NCBI GenBank assembly: GCA_022925895.1
Contig: JAKSYS010000132.1
Span: forward strand, 1 to 64,000
Length of the DNA stretch: 64,000 bases
From: Fragilaria crotonensis
Taxonomy: Eukaryota; Bacillariophyta; Fragilariophyceae; Fragilariales; Fragilariaceae
Direction: 5' to 3'
Shown: positions 18,237 to 29,082 of the stretch, piece after piece
Numbering within the stretch: position 1 is the first letter of the stretch
Layout: each line of letters begins with the position of its first letter
Position numbers and translations under genes: made by a program
The notes under the pieces: generated by a model
Seen by the model: only the letters and a program-made list of their open reading frames with translations
Databases searched by the model: none
What the model was told of the DNA's origin: nothing

Positions 18237-20821
18237 CAAGAGTATACTTGTCTAATGATGATTCGTCGATGAACCCTCTCCCACAGAACTTGCATCAGGC
18301 CCTTTGGCTGCCCCTGCCACCCTGGTATAACAAGCTCTCTGTCTTCAAAGAGGTCGACACCATTGTTATTTGCAAACTCGATCAGCTCTTTCTTTGTATG
18401 ATTCCGTTGCTGTTGAAGGACAACACCCGCCGCCGCAAGTGCATCAACGAGCATTTTCTTCGAGCGTTCAATGCGTTTCCTCTTCCCTGTTGGTCTATTG
18501 TGCCTCTGTCGTTCCTTCTCCTCCGGGGATAAATACCATGGCCCACTGTCTTCGTCCTTGAAGATCAATGATTGGGTATCGCCAACTTTCAAAACAGGTG
18601 AGTGGGGACCGAGATATCCTGTGTCTGACATTATTGTCGTATCTCTCATCACCGGTTGTGCTCCTCCATAGTTCTTGGACATGTGAAGAGCATTCAGTGC
18701 CCCGTTTCGCTTCCGTGCATGTCCCTGACTGTGATCGAAAAGAAAGATGAACTCGAACTCTGGATACAATACCATAAGACAATCAACGACATCTTCAAAT
18801 TGAAGAGCCATATGATAGCTGTTCCAGAAACCCTCATTATTTGCACCGATGTATAAATACTTAACAAATGGTGATTCGGTGAGGAGTGGTTTGCGATGAG
18901 TCTTGAGGATCTCCTCGGCGGCTTGAGTATCTGTGTAAGTCTTTCCGATTCGTCTCTCGTTGTTTATTCTTGTCAACTCATCTGCCGTCAATCTCCTCCC
19001 AAATCCAAAGTCCCTTGAGACGAACGCCGAGAGCATGTACCCATCCCCTTCTGACTTGGGAAGGAGCGGTCGTTGACCTTTTGGTCCGATCCATGTCTTC
19101 GACCCCAGAAGATACTGAGCAAAAACACTTTCATCCTGACCTATCAGCATGATGGGTTTTGCCTTCGATGACACTCGGATGCTCATTGTTGGCTCTATGA
19201 TTGGGACTGTGCTTCTTCCTGGTGCTGTTTCTTTGAAACGGAAGCGATTCCAGTAGTCAACATGGAACTCGATGTAATCTTTGCCAGCAATGATGTTGTG
19301 ATAGTGGTACCCGAATCCTACGTCGAGATCTTTGATTGCTGCAGCATCCTCCTTTGATATTTGCACCCATCGGTGACAGTAAGGTTCGTACTCTGTGAGA
19401 TATTCTCTGCAAAATGTCTTGCGATTTGCAACAACATCCTCACGTTCGTGCCCATCAACATAGAAGCTCTTCTTTTTCAGGTCGTAGTGGAATCCAAGTA
19501 AGCGCATCCACCTCCATGCGGTTGTTAAACTAAATGATTCAAGTCGATGAGCTTTGAGAAACAAACGGATCCGATCATCGTGATCAGAGAGCTCTTCATT
19601 GGTCGAATCATTTGTGGTGCTGGTTCTCGTTGTTCTTGTCGGCGATGATGAAATTGAAGCTGCAACATCGCTTTTCCATAGAGTAATAAGTCGCGGAATG
19701 ACTTTCGATAGGATGAAATCGTGTACACCTTCTATCGTTAGCTTCGCTAAATTCTTCAGTGCGAATGATACAATCTGATCCTTCGCATCCGGAAAGACCT
19801 CCAAAAGTCTTGGCAAAGGTCGCTTCCCACATTGTATGTAGGGATTTGGGTGAGGAAACCCTTCAAACTGTCGATACGTCATGTTCCATACTGCTACAGT
19901 CTTATAGGACCTAGCCTGGAGCATCCCGAGCTCATTGAGCTCATTACAAGCCTCTTGACAACACTTGTACCATGTCCACTGGTTCATTCGTATAATTGCT
20001 AACTGATAAGCTCTACATAAAAATGTTGCTCTTTGGCGGATTTCGAATATCTCTGCCTTAGTGCAGAAGTTGTCGGCATCCCTTCCAATAACGACATTTC
20101 GCCAGCAGTCTTCACCCTTGTGCACCGATTGTAAGACCCGGATACGACGCTCGACTGCCTCAAGAGGACTTTCATTGCATACTGTGACGCCAGAAACACT
20201 TCCCCCACTTCGTCTCCGAGGGCGAAACAATGCGTGCGCTTCTGGGCTGGCCCAATAGGTTGTTGTCGTAATACTTCTGGTGCTGCTGTCAAGAGGAGCA
20301 TCAGTTCTCTGACGCTTTGACGGTGACGGCGCTTGATCTTCAATACTTTGTCCAGCAGGATCACCGTTGGTGTTTTCTGCCGTCGTCGTGTCTTGTTCCA
20401 CACTTGCGCGAGCAGGAGCTGGTCTCGCTCTTGTAGATGGAATGACAAGCACATTCGCAGCGTATTCGAGCACTTTTTCCTTCCAACCTCGGTCCAGTGG
20501 ACTTGGATAAGTCACCTGCTTCTTCACCTGAGTCAAGTAGTAGTAGTGGCGATGCTGGAAGGTGACTCGGAACATTCCGCTCTCGTTTGATCCGTCAAAC
20601 CTTGACATGACAGATCCGAAGGAACTTGACCTTGAAAATGCCGCATTAAATTGGCGGACAGTAAAGGTTAGGGAAGCATCAATGTGACCTAATTTTTGCA
20701 GTGCCTCAACCCAAGTTTCAGCTGGAAGCCAACAATTCATTAATCGCGGCGCGTAGATATTGTCGGAACGAATCAATACGACAGCACTGATTACAATGCT
20801 GTAAATTCTTTTGTCAGCCAT
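18236..20821 (-). CDS. DDE transposase, N-terminal and central part (first two catalytic Asp)
   Basis: An 861-aa frame from ATG 20821. The N-terminal 300 residues are unrecognised, with a Thr/Arg/Pro-rich linker. From about residue 400 it follows a family of Tc1/IS630-like transposases: TTAWRWMRLLGFHYDLKKKS, YVDGHEREDVVANR, then MLIGQDESVFAQYL with the first catalytic Asp, and EFEFIFLFDHSQGHARKRN with the second. The third acidic residue is in the next ORF. The frame ends TGA, which overlaps the downstream ATG as TGATG. The protein would cut and reinsert the surrounding element. Whether the two ORFs make one protein by frameshift, splicing or not at all cannot be decided here. Confidence 0.8.
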   Translation of the reverse strand: MADKRIYSIVISAVVLIRSDNIYAPRLMNCWLPAETWVEALQKLGHIDASLTFTVRQFNAAFSRSSSFGSVMSRFDGSNESGMFRVTFQHRHYYYLTQVKKQVTYPSPLDRGWKEKVLEYAANVLVIPSTRARPAPARASVEQDTTTAENTNGDPAGQSIEDQAPSPSKRQRTDAPLDSSTRSITTTTYWASPEAHALFRPRRRSGGSVSGVTVCNESPLEAVERRIRVLQSVHKGEDCWRNVVIGRDADNFCTKAEIFEIRQRATFLCRAYQLAIIRMNQWTWYKCCQEACNELNELGMLQARSYKTVAVWNMTYRQFEGFPHPNPYIQCGKRPLPRLLEVFPDAKDQIVSFALKNLAKLTIEGVHDFILSKVIPRLITLWKSDVAASISSSPTRTTRTSTTNDSTNEELSDHDDRIRLFLKAHRLESFSLTTAWRWMRLLGFHYDLKKKSFYVDGHEREDVVANRKTFCREYLTEYEPYCHRWVQISKEDAAAIKDLDVGFGYHYHNIIAGKDYIEFHVDYWNRFRFKETAPGRSTVPIIEPTMSIRVSSKAKPIMLIGQDESVFAQYLLGSKTWIGPKGQRPLLPKSEGDGYMLSAFVSRDFGFGRRLTADELTRINNERRIGKTYTDTQAAEEILKTHRKPLLTESPFVKYLYIGANNEGFWNSYHMALQFEDVVDCLMVLYPEFEFIFLFDHSQGHARKRNGALNALHMSKNYGGAQPVMRDTTIMSDTGYLGPHSPVLKVGDTQSLIFKDEDSGPWYLSPEEKERQRHNRPTGKRKRIERSKKMLVDALAAAGVVLQQQRNHTKKELIEFANNNGVDLFEDRELVIPGWQGQPKGLMQVLWERVHRRIIIRQVYS

Positions 20822-21065
20822 CGAGAGAAATCACCCAGCCTACACAATGTGTTTCTTCAAAGTGTTTTGAAGGCAACTGTTGGGGTCGGGTGATTTCAAA
20901 AGCGTGAAATTGTCGCAAACGACGGTGTGCAATCTCATTGTGGAACGCTTGCTTCCAACACGAGAGAAGAATCTATTCATGACGAAATACCTAAATTTCT
21001 ATTGGCTGCGCGTACATTTTGTACTGAGTCCTACTATAAGGATATTGGAAGCGAAAATCGCCATA

Positions 21066-21747
21066 CAAGATGGGGCCTCAATCCAAGAGAACATACTACA
21101 GTACTACTTGTGCAATACAAATCTTGCGTGTTTTCTCAGTATGAACTATCATGTGGGTGTCTTCGCCATATTGGGCAGCTTCATCACAGGTACTACAGGT
21201 ACAGTATACAGTTACTTTCCGGGAGGGATCATCGATGCGGAACATCTCGCCTTGATGCCAAAGTGGACGTGTGTATACTATGCTACCTGGTACATGTACC
21301 GTACCTGGTACCCAACGTAAACCCACATATATAACTTTTAAGCATACGATGTTGTATACACACATAAATTTCGCATTACTGAAGTAATTTTTTAAGGCAT
21401 GGAGACGATCAATAATGACCGTACAACATGACCGCATGTACCCTCCCAGCAAAACGATAGTACGCGAAGTACTATCTCCAATTGTGTGTCGCAACTTCGG
21501 GACCCATATGAGGTCATAGCAGGTCAAACGATTCGAGTGCAGGAACGCCCAAGCTATCATTTATCCCATCGGGATTTTGATGACCACTGTGAGTGACGAG
21601 GCAGTCTTCAATACAGTTACACGCTGCCAACAAATGTCCAGATGACCCCGATGCTTTGCTGGCTTCTCGAAGCCCGATCCGAAGGCAACAAGTCCAGCAG
21701 CGACATAAAATCAGACCCAACGACAAATTTCACTCCTCAACCTGAAA
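21066..21747. other. Intergenic gap with GTAC-rich spacer
   Basis: About 680 bp from the transposon edge to the TPR gene. It contains TACCTGG/GTAC words (21270-21312). No gene is recognised. Confidence 0.55.
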
Positions 21748-22427
21748 ATGTTGGCCCAATCGCTTAACGTTATGCTCTCGGGCATCACTCACAACAACAG
21801 AGGAGTTGCATTCCTCGAGAAAGGATTTCACGACCATGCTCTTGCTGAATTTAAGTCAGCTGCACAACTTTTGTACGTGTTTACTCAAGAGTTGAAAAAG
21901 GAGTTGAAGGACGGAACACCGCCCTCCCGCCGGGCAGAAGCTTTACAGAATGCAGACCAAGCAAGCGACCCATCTCATCCACAAGCGCTTTCATGTGCAG
22001 CACACCTATCATCATGCTTGGCTCAGATCAACAATCTTCGTCATGTACTATCGAAAGTGCGTCGATACTACTAAATATGGCGTTGACCTACCACGTCAAC
22101 AGCTTGCAAGCCAACCCAATGCACAATGGAATCAAGAATGCCATGGAACTCTACGAGATGGCGTATGGCTTGGCAATTCAAGTGCATGGCGACAGACGTT
22201 CACATAAGATTATCATGACTTCGCTCAATAATTTAGGGCTGATCAAGTACGAGATGGGAGAGTTCGGCGCTGCTGAAGTTTGTCTGAAAGACTTGACAAC
22301 GTACATCAATTTCGTGAAAAACGATGTGTCACAAGGTGTTCAAATGTTCAATGCTGGTGAGCTTTATGAATGTATGCTCAATGCTATGATTTTGAGGAAC
22401 GAGCATCACTGCGCTGGTGCAGCATAG
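21748..22427 (+). pseudogene. TPR-type protein gene, apparently frameshifted
   Basis: The frame from ATG 21748 encodes ITHNNRGVAFLEKGFHDHAL, a TPR-like helical hairpin of the kind abundant in diatom hypothetical proteins. It ends at 22074, but the similarity moves to another frame at about 21995, where ASILLNMALTYHVNS, AMELYEMAYGLAIQ and TSLNNLGLIKYEMGEFGAAE continue two further TPR units to a stop at 22427. The overall order (NNRG..LEKG, then LLNMALTYH, then NNLG..YEMGE) matches a known diatom TPR protein type whose C-terminus ends with a His/Ala tail, as here (HHCAGAA). The partner is unknown. A -1 shift near 21980-22000 or a missed intron would explain the break. Confidence 0.6.
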
Positions 22428-23097
22428 CTTGGACGTATGTGGCTCTGAACCCATTTCTCGAGTGCTCCGAGTCGCTTTGCAAGTTAACCGTGAACCCCTC
22501 TAGGAAGACTTTCGACATCAACTTCTCCTTTTCAATCGTTCTAATGTTTGGAATGTAGGATCATCGCATCATCATACCAGATACAAAGTGTAAAGCCTCT
22601 CGAAGTTCTCTGAACTCTAGGTTCCTCGAGTAACCCAACAAGTACTTCATTAGTGCCGTCCGGATTGAGGTTGGCACGCTGGCACTAGTAGACTACTCGT
22701 ACTCTACTACAAGTACTAGAGTAGAGAGTACTGTAGAGAGTGTAGTCTTCTCTGTTAGTTGAAGAGTTCTTGCCACCGCGTATGTAGTGGAATACATTTT
22801 CCGTGGATACGGAATGTCGCCAGTCTACCGGTAGGTTAGACACTATATCGGCCAATACCGCCTTGTACTGGACATTTCTGACAAATCCGTAGTTGACATT
22901 CTCGACACTTTTTCCCCGATATTCACGAGGGCTTAAGAAAATGAATAGGGCTCGTATAATGTAATAATCAATAGATTCCCATTGGGCGCGTACCAAATGT
23001 CATCAACAGTTTTCTGCCTCGACATGCCTTCAATTTTCACCGACACTTTGCTACCTCTGCGTTGTAAAATTGCCAAGTTAAAGTGCAGTACAAGGTT

Positions 23098-23127
23098 GTA
23101 GAGTGTAGAGTGTAGAGTGTAGAGTGT
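23098..23127. repeat. Tandem array, 7-bp unit GTAGAGT
   Basis: Four copies of GTAGAGT ending in GTC. Another example of a 7-bp unit with a sequence unlike the other arrays. Confidence 0.92.
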
Positions 23128-23361
23128 CATTTCATGAAAGAGTTCTCATTTCATCGAAAACGGTACGCGATGATGCACTAAAAAAATTTCGCCATCCGTT
23201 AAAGGCAAGTATGATCTTTTATGCGAGACTCTGTTTAGTGTTACACAAAAACGCGACATGCATGTACAAGTACTGCATGCTCTACCGGTAGTACAAATAT
23301 GGATAGTAATACTACAGCTGGTACTGGAGCATGACATAGCTGGTACAGGTACTATCATGCA

Positions 23362-23540
23362 TTCCTGGCACCACCTACATGGTGAAGACTTCTGTTCAAA
23401 TCCTGCAGGAAAGTAATTGACCAAAACCTATCAATTCATATTGCTAAATGTTCCTGGCACCAACGTCATGGTGAAGACTTGTTCAAATCCTGCAGAAAAG
23501 TGATTGACCAAAGGAAGTCCTATCAAGAATTCATATCAGT
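23362..23540. repeat. Imperfect tandem duplication, period about 89 bp
   Basis: Two copies start TTCCTGGCACCA at 23362 and 23451 and share CATGGTGAAGACTT, GTTCAAATCCTGCAG and GTGATTGACCAAA-like blocks, with small indels between them. Confidence 0.88.
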
Positions 23541-25956
23541 AATCCTGTGCGTTCTCCCCACCATCATCAGGAAAGTGCCATGGTTGGGTACCTAGTGAGA
23601 TCTTGAGAAACATTCTCAATTGAGTTAACCTGTATGATTCATTCATATTCATTTTGTTGCCAGAATCCAGATTGGGCAGTCAAGCAGGTTTCATTGCTGT
23701 TCTTGACCGAGCGGTGCATTGAAGTCATCAACCTATTTGAGCATTGCTAACTTTTACATGCACTAGAAATGAGTTCTGATTTGGTTATGAGTAATCTTTT
23801 CAATCAATGCCTGACTGGCAAGTGAGAAACAATGACCACAACATCCCTTGAGAGGCACACCAAGCAAATCATCACATTGCTGCAGTCTTGTTGGTGGAGC
23901 AGTTGATGCCAGCAATGAGACAGAAAAGACATTCACAAGACAAGGAGATATAGAGCAATTTATACAGATAACAACATCTACAGAATTTTTGCGAATGTCC
24001 TTAAATACATATCTGGATTTGATTTAGTAGCAGCATTGACCTAAGAACACCTGTGAGGAAAGTCCCTATGCTCCTCAAAGTAATCAGTTTTTTGTTAGAT
24101 CAATTTGTAGCTAGTTTTTAATGGGGTGATAATTGGAGATTACTAAAAGTTATGAGACTAGTCTTAGAAGACTTGAGAGCAGTCCCATTCCTGGTGGGAT
24201 TGAACTGATCCTCTTTGATTCTCTAGTAGGAGACTCACTGAGTTTCCAGGAGTTGTCAACCAGTTCTCATTCTACTGTATAATCACATAGTTGTATGGTT
24301 GTACTGTTGTACAGGATCAGTGCTCTACTGTTGCACTGTACTATTGTATTACTAGCCTGCTGGTATATCCAAGTACTATACATGGCCATTGTATTTGCAG
24401 TATTGTAGTAGCTACTGGATACTAGGAATGGTAGTATACTGTATGACACTACACTAAGGGTACATGTGGTGTACTGCAGGAAATACCCAATCTTGCGACA
24501 CTGCTGGTCAGACAAAGCATAGAATGTGATTGATATGGTTGCGTTTGGACAGAATTTAAAAGTGATCCCACTCAAGGATCAACCTGCACACTTGAAATTT
24601 ATTCACAACTATCATCTGCTGCTTTTGGACCATCTTTATCAAGAACGAACAATTCAGAATGACAATCTCAAACTATGTCCGATGTGTATTTACCATTCTA
24701 GACAACCTTTGAGGAAGAAACAACCCTACATTCGCTTTATGCATGGAGCAGTATCTACTCAATCCAGGACAATCCATCACATTTTGGGACAACAAATTCC
24801 CTGTCTCCATGGAGGAGAAACAACTCTCATTGGTTGGCACCAACTCTTACTGGGATACAGCACATCCAAGATGTGGCTTCTTTTGCCTATATGGATCTGA
24901 TCAACACCAGAAAAATCAATCTATCAGCGGGAAGAACAAGCAAAACATACACTGCTCTCAAAGCATTGACTCTACTGATATAGCACTATGGCTGGGATGA
25001 CAAAATGAAGTGCTACATGCACACAAAGATGAAGACCAGACCGAATACTTGTTAGAATCAGCTGAGCTCCAACACTATCATTCCAATCCCATACTCCTTC
25101 CAACCTCATACCAACACGCACTATTGTCCACAGTATACTGCTGAATGAGCTACTTCAAGGCAACCTTTGTTTTTAAGTGGCTGGAATGGATAGAATAATG
25201 TGTGAGCATGAATTATTCTTCCGCGATGGTGGAGCTCATACAATGCAATTCAAAACTTTAGCCAATCTCTTGCAAAAGTCTTTAGAAATACCTCTGTGAG
25301 AAGAGAAGGTAGTTGCTGCATTAGAGAGCATGGCATCTGCTCAGGCAACTATTGCTGTGTTGGATGCACCTTTGTATGACTGCTGCTGGTGGTGGTAAGA
25401 GGCCTCACGCCATTGTATCAGCCTAGTATTCATTCATTGTGTTGCAGGATCAAGGTAATGGAAATGCTGCTACTCAAAAGTGTAAAACAATTTCTATAGG
25501 GTTTTTTGTAGGAATGGTTGCAAGGACTCACTCGGTACGAGTACCCACCTTGGCATCACTCGAGGCGAGAGAGAGCGAAAGATTTTCCGAAACCTCAAGT
25601 GCACCCCAACTGTTGTTCTAGGGGGATACGTAGTTGCTTTCGTCCTCCTCACCCTACACCTGACCATTTAATGTGCTCCTTAAAATTCATCATCTTCCAG
25701 TAGTAGGTTGTGCAGAGCACAACAAGGTGTAATTGCTGGTCCAATATGTTGAAATTCTTCAACAAAAGAACAGGTACTTTGAGGATGTCAAGCATCCCCA
25801 GAATGAAACGTAGTACACTATTTGCCCTTTTTGGACTGCGCTCCTAACGTGCGAGTTTCCTATTCCCTAAAGAAGGGCAATGACTCCGTTGTCACCTAAT
25901 TGTGCATTTTTGCACCAGAGCTTTGCGTTTGACGGAAGCTAATGTTTTCCCCTCGA

Positions 25957-28032
25957 TCAGTGGGCTGCGACGATGCCGTTCGCTTTCTTCACAAACTGCA
26001 ACGGATGTTGAAACTCTTCGACCATCAATTTGCCGAAGTAATTTTGTTCCGTATCGGCGCCATCATGAAACGTATCGATGTCCTCGATAATGACTCGCAG
26101 TCGTTGAGGTTCGTTGCTTGTTGCAGGTACTCGGATATCCAGTACACCTTCCTGTGCAGACATTTGAAGGGAAGTGTCGCCAACAATTGTCATGCGAGTT
26201 ATACCTTTTTGTAGTTGGTAAACATTTGTTTGCAAGGCTTTGAATTGCACGACAAGCGGTGTCGATATCCGATAGATATCGGTATTCTTGCCGTCCAATG
26301 TGATATCAATAACTCCGTCATGAAACCAAACGGTACGCTGCCAAGGACCAACGGTTGTAGCAGTTGGAACCGTCGCGGATGCATTGCATTGTGACGAAGG
26401 ATCTGCGATACCCCCCGAAGTGGCAAGTCGTGTGCCCGCGACACTCTCCACAAACGGATAGACGATGGCTCCTTTCCCATCGAGGCAAACCTTCCTGGCC
26501 AATGCTAGATCCGTCATTTCTTGCCTTTCGCTGTCCCAGCCCCAACCGCGCGTCTTGGCATACACAAACTTACATCCTCTACACACCGAGTGAGTATGCG
26601 TCATATCGTATCTCCGATGGAACTTCTCGGACAAGGGTTTTCCCCGCCACTCGTGATATGATTCGTAAAGAGTTTTGTTGGCAATCACCTGTTGAAGGTA
26701 ATCTCCGAGCGCCTGAGTGGACGTAAAGTCGTGCCACGAAATAATTGAATGCTCTGGGACATGATCTTGAACATTCGGTGCGCCCATGTAGACAGGTAAT
26801 GTGCCACTAGACAAAGCCCCCCACAATTTTTCGGTGATGTAGTCTTCTTCATTCGAGTTCTCAAACGAAAAATGCAAGAGGTACTTGTTCATCATGCTTT
26901 CTTTGTTTGTTTGATCGCTCCCTTCGGGTAGACTAGCTCCGTTATTAAGGCAGCCTCCCAACGAATCGACTCGGATCATCTTCGTCAACTCCGTCACCAC
27001 GCCTTCGCGGTTATTCCTTGATGCACAGTTGTTAGCAATGAAAGAAGCTCCCTTTATTGACGAGTTGTAGTCGACGGCAGGATTTTGAATAGAATACTCG
27101 GCCCACGAAAAGTACGGAAGAGGAACCTCGGACTTGAAGGATGTTGTTGCATAAAACAAATTCTTCCTCCATTGATCAGGACGTATTCTCAAATCGTCAT
27201 AATTCACCGACGACTCCATCGAATGTTGAAACTGAAAATCAGTTCCGCCAACATAGACCGTCTGTTGGGTTCCTGGCGTTCCATATTGCCGGCATGGAAC
27301 TGTACATTCGTAGCTCTCGGGAGAACGTCCAGCCTCGTCCGGCGACCCCATCAACAAATCAATCGGAGTAATCTTGATGACCTTGAGCGAAGGCTCCTCC
27401 TCAAAGATTCGGATCCCCTCGTGACACGCTTCCTTGACATCAAGAAAAGCTCTTGGCTTAATGACATGTCCACAATAGTATCGAGAGTGATGCCAGGAGT
27501 TGAATGCGCGAATCGTATGGCCTTTCTTGAGATCACACACATCCATTTGTAGCAAGCAAGGTGTATAATCGGCTCCGGCGAGAGACATTAGTTCCTTAGT
27601 GGATGAATCGCCGTATGACAATGCCACAAGCCTTTCATATACGGTAGGTATAGGTTGCTGTTGGTTTGAGCTGTCCTTCTCGTTGGTTCGCAGTGGAGAC
27701 AATGATTTGCTCGTCTGCGGTATTCGCTCCCTGTTATCATTCCGGGTTTTAGGTGTCGGTTTAGAGCTCGCGTCCTCGTTGACTCGCGGTGGTGACAATG
27801 ATTTGTTCAGACGTGATCTTCCCTTTCGGCTCTCCTTCAAGTTTTTGGCCATGGCGCCTTCATCATTTTCTGGAACCAGCCGCACGTGAGACGAGGTGAC
27901 GACGCCATAGGATATTCGTATGCACAGTCCACAAATCAATCCCGCTAGAACTATGAAACATGTTCGGACATTGACAGTCACTTTGCTTCGCTTCGACGGG
28001 CTGCGTAAGGCCCGAATAGGAGAATTCACCAT
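25957..28032 (-). CDS. GT10 alpha-fucosyltransferase-like type II membrane protein with two extra modules
   Basis: A 691-aa frame from ATG 28032. A basic N-terminus precedes one membrane anchor (about 23-45), then a stem with two related segments (KSLSPPRVNEDASS and KSLSPLRTNEKDSS). Module A (about 160-212) has a Cys-Asp pair, IRAFNSW, YYCGHVIK and ACHE. The catalytic GT10 region (about 285-500) contains LLHFSFENSNEEDYITEKLW and LPVYMGAPNV, the GDP-fucose-binding signature of alpha-1,3-fucosyltransferases, and ends in a CxxC-type Cys pair. Module B (about 512-690) begins VCLDGKGAIVYPFVE and contains WQRTVWFHDGVIDITLDG. The enzyme should add fucose to glycans in the Golgi lumen. Modules A and B are not part of ordinary GT10 enzymes and recur in the gene at 29446-30855. 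The DUF3110 gene is divergent from it. Confidence 0.88.
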   Translation of the reverse strand: MVNSPIRALRSPSKRSKVTVNVRTCFIVLAGLICGLCIRISYGVVTSSHVRLVPENDEGAMAKNLKESRKGRSRLNKSLSPPRVNEDASSKPTPKTRNDNRERIPQTSKSLSPLRTNEKDSSNQQQPIPTVYERLVALSYGDSSTKELMSLAGADYTPCLLQMDVCDLKKGHTIRAFNSWHHSRYYCGHVIKPRAFLDVKEACHEGIRIFEEEPSLKVIKITPIDLLMGSPDEAGRSPESYECTVPCRQYGTPGTQQTVYVGGTDFQFQHSMESSVNYDDLRIRPDQWRKNLFYATTSFKSEVPLPYFSWAEYSIQNPAVDYNSSIKGASFIANNCASRNNREGVVTELTKMIRVDSLGGCLNNGASLPEGSDQTNKESMMNKYLLHFSFENSNEEDYITEKLWGALSSGTLPVYMGAPNVQDHVPEHSIISWHDFTSTQALGDYLQQVIANKTLYESYHEWRGKPLSEKFHRRYDMTHTHSVCRGCKFVYAKTRGWGWDSERQEMTDLALARKVCLDGKGAIVYPFVESVAGTRLATSGGIADPSSQCNASATVPTATTVGPWQRTVWFHDGVIDITLDGKNTDIYRISTPLVVQFKALQTNVYQLQKGITRMTIVGDTSLQMSAQEGVLDIRVPATSNEPQRLRVIIEDIDTFHDGADTEQNYFGKLMVEEFQHPLQFVKKANGIVAAH

Positions 28033-28392
28033 TCACACCGAGATGTCTGGAACCAAAACAATCAGTCCATCTGGAGTAAAGCTTGTGACATTGAGTGCGG
28101 GGATGGAGGCGTCTTACAAACGACTTGGATGAGAAAAATCGTGTTCACGTTTGAAGATACCGCACCCCGTACTGTAGCTGGTACTACCGTAGTACTGTTG
28201 TTTAGTAAAAGATGCTACAGTACTGACAGCTGACAGTAAAAAGAACTGCTACACCGTGCGCGTTGGAGTAAAACGTACGACTACGGTAGTGCACTACTGT
28301 TATGAGTGATAGACGTGATACGTGATACAAGTACGGCATACGGCATACCGCTCCATTCTAATCGTCGACAACCACAAACAACGATAGTTTCA
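28033..28392. promoter_or_regulatory. Divergent promoter region between fucosyltransferase and DUF3110 genes
   Basis: 360 bp between two divergent ATGs must hold both promoters. It is rich in GTAC-type words (28175-28290) and has a short ACGGCAT repeat near 28334. No TATA box or known factor site is convincing. Confidence 0.45.
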
Positions 28393-29082
28393 ATGAAGTC
28401 CCTATCGTTCACGCTACTTCTTCTAGCATGCGATTCGCTATGGGTTGGGGGTTTATCATTTATGATTGCTCCCCATCAACAAAAGTACCTTCATCACCAA
28501 CATGTGCGGCACCAACTCCGCTTCAAAAGCCCATCAACGGGAGATCTTCGTGCATCGAAGCATGAATCCGATGAGACTATGGATCCATTTGATATGAGTC
28601 AACTTCAGAGTCGAATCGAACAGCAACAGAATCGATATCGTGATTTTATCTTGTCTGCGGACGAAATGGAACATCGACCCGAAAACGTGCATATCATCGT
28701 CTTCAATCCTGAAACGGACGAACAGGGCGTCCACACGATTGAGTTCCCGCAAGGATCGGGTCTCAATATCATTCTCGCCTTTGAATCTCATATTGACTGT
28801 GAGACCTTCGCAACCATGCTGAAACATGAGGGGAGCCGACACTTTCAAAATGCCGTGTCGGCGGAGGCACCTCTGGACGAACTGGAAGAATTCTGCGACT
28901 CGGCGAACATGCTAGTCAAGGTCGTGCCTCGCGGGAAGGACCTTCGTCCTCCATCCGATAATGTGGAAGAATTATCCTTTGATCCAACGTTGACAAACAA
29001 TCGTGGAAAATCACGCGCCGAGTTCGAGGAAGAGGATGATGACGGCGACGACGCGGCACAATTCATGGAGAGTTGGCAGTAA
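28393..29082 (+). CDS. Plastid-targeted DUF3110 protein
   Basis: A 229-aa protein from ATG 28393; an upstream frame extension from 28306 would bury the signal peptide, so I prefer the later start. The N-terminus MKSLSFTLLLLACDSLW is a signal peptide, followed by GGLSFMIAP, an ASAF-like site with Phe at +1 as in diatom plastid precursors. The central part (about 95-205) matches DUF3110, a domain of cyanobacteria and plastids: NVHIIVFNPETDEQGVHTIE, LAFESHIDCETFATMLK, and LEEFCDSAN followed by a Pro-Gly pair. The C-terminus is acidic. The function of DUF3110 is not known; location in the plastid is inferred from the motif. Confidence 0.85.
   Translation: MKSLSFTLLLLACDSLWVGGLSFMIAPHQQKYLHHQHVRHQLRFKSPSTGDLRASKHESDETMDPFDMSQLQSRIEQQQNRYRDFILSADEMEHRPENVHIIVFNPETDEQGVHTIEFPQGSGLNIILAFESHIDCETFATMLKHEGSRHFQNAVSAEAPLDELEEFCDSANMLVKVVPRGKDLRPPSDNVEELSFDPTLTNNRGKSRAEFEEEDDDGDDAAQFMESWQ

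Larger units (their letters stand above)
17512..21063 (-). mobile_element. Tc1/mariner/IS630-like DNA transposon with imperfect TIRs and TA flanks
   Basis: The ends are imperfect inverted repeats of about 40 bp. The left end reads TGGCGAGTTTCAC and the inverted right end TGGCGATTTTCGC, and a TAGTAGG block occurs at the same offset in both. Each end is bordered by TA (17510-17511 and 21064-21065), the target-site duplication of this superfamily. The interior encodes a DDE transposase on the minus strand in two ORFs. At 3552 bp it is long for Tc1/mariner, owing to a large N-terminal region in the transposase. The TIRs were found by eye and share roughly two thirds of positions. Confidence 0.72.
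22428..25956. other. Repeat-rich intergenic region, no intact gene
   Basis: About 3.5 kb. It contains a GTAGAGT array, an 89-bp tandem duplication, and GTAC-rich stretches (22690-22740, 23270-23350, 24290-24450). Around 24526-25000 two overlapping frames in different phases give protein-like text (for example GQSITFWDNKFPVSMEEKQL), which may be a decayed coding remnant, but I cannot assign it to a family. Confidence 0.5.

Noticed and set aside
23385-23410. Possible tRNA because of GTTCAAATCC
   Set aside because: The flanking bases do not form a T-stem, and no acceptor or anticodon arm is present.
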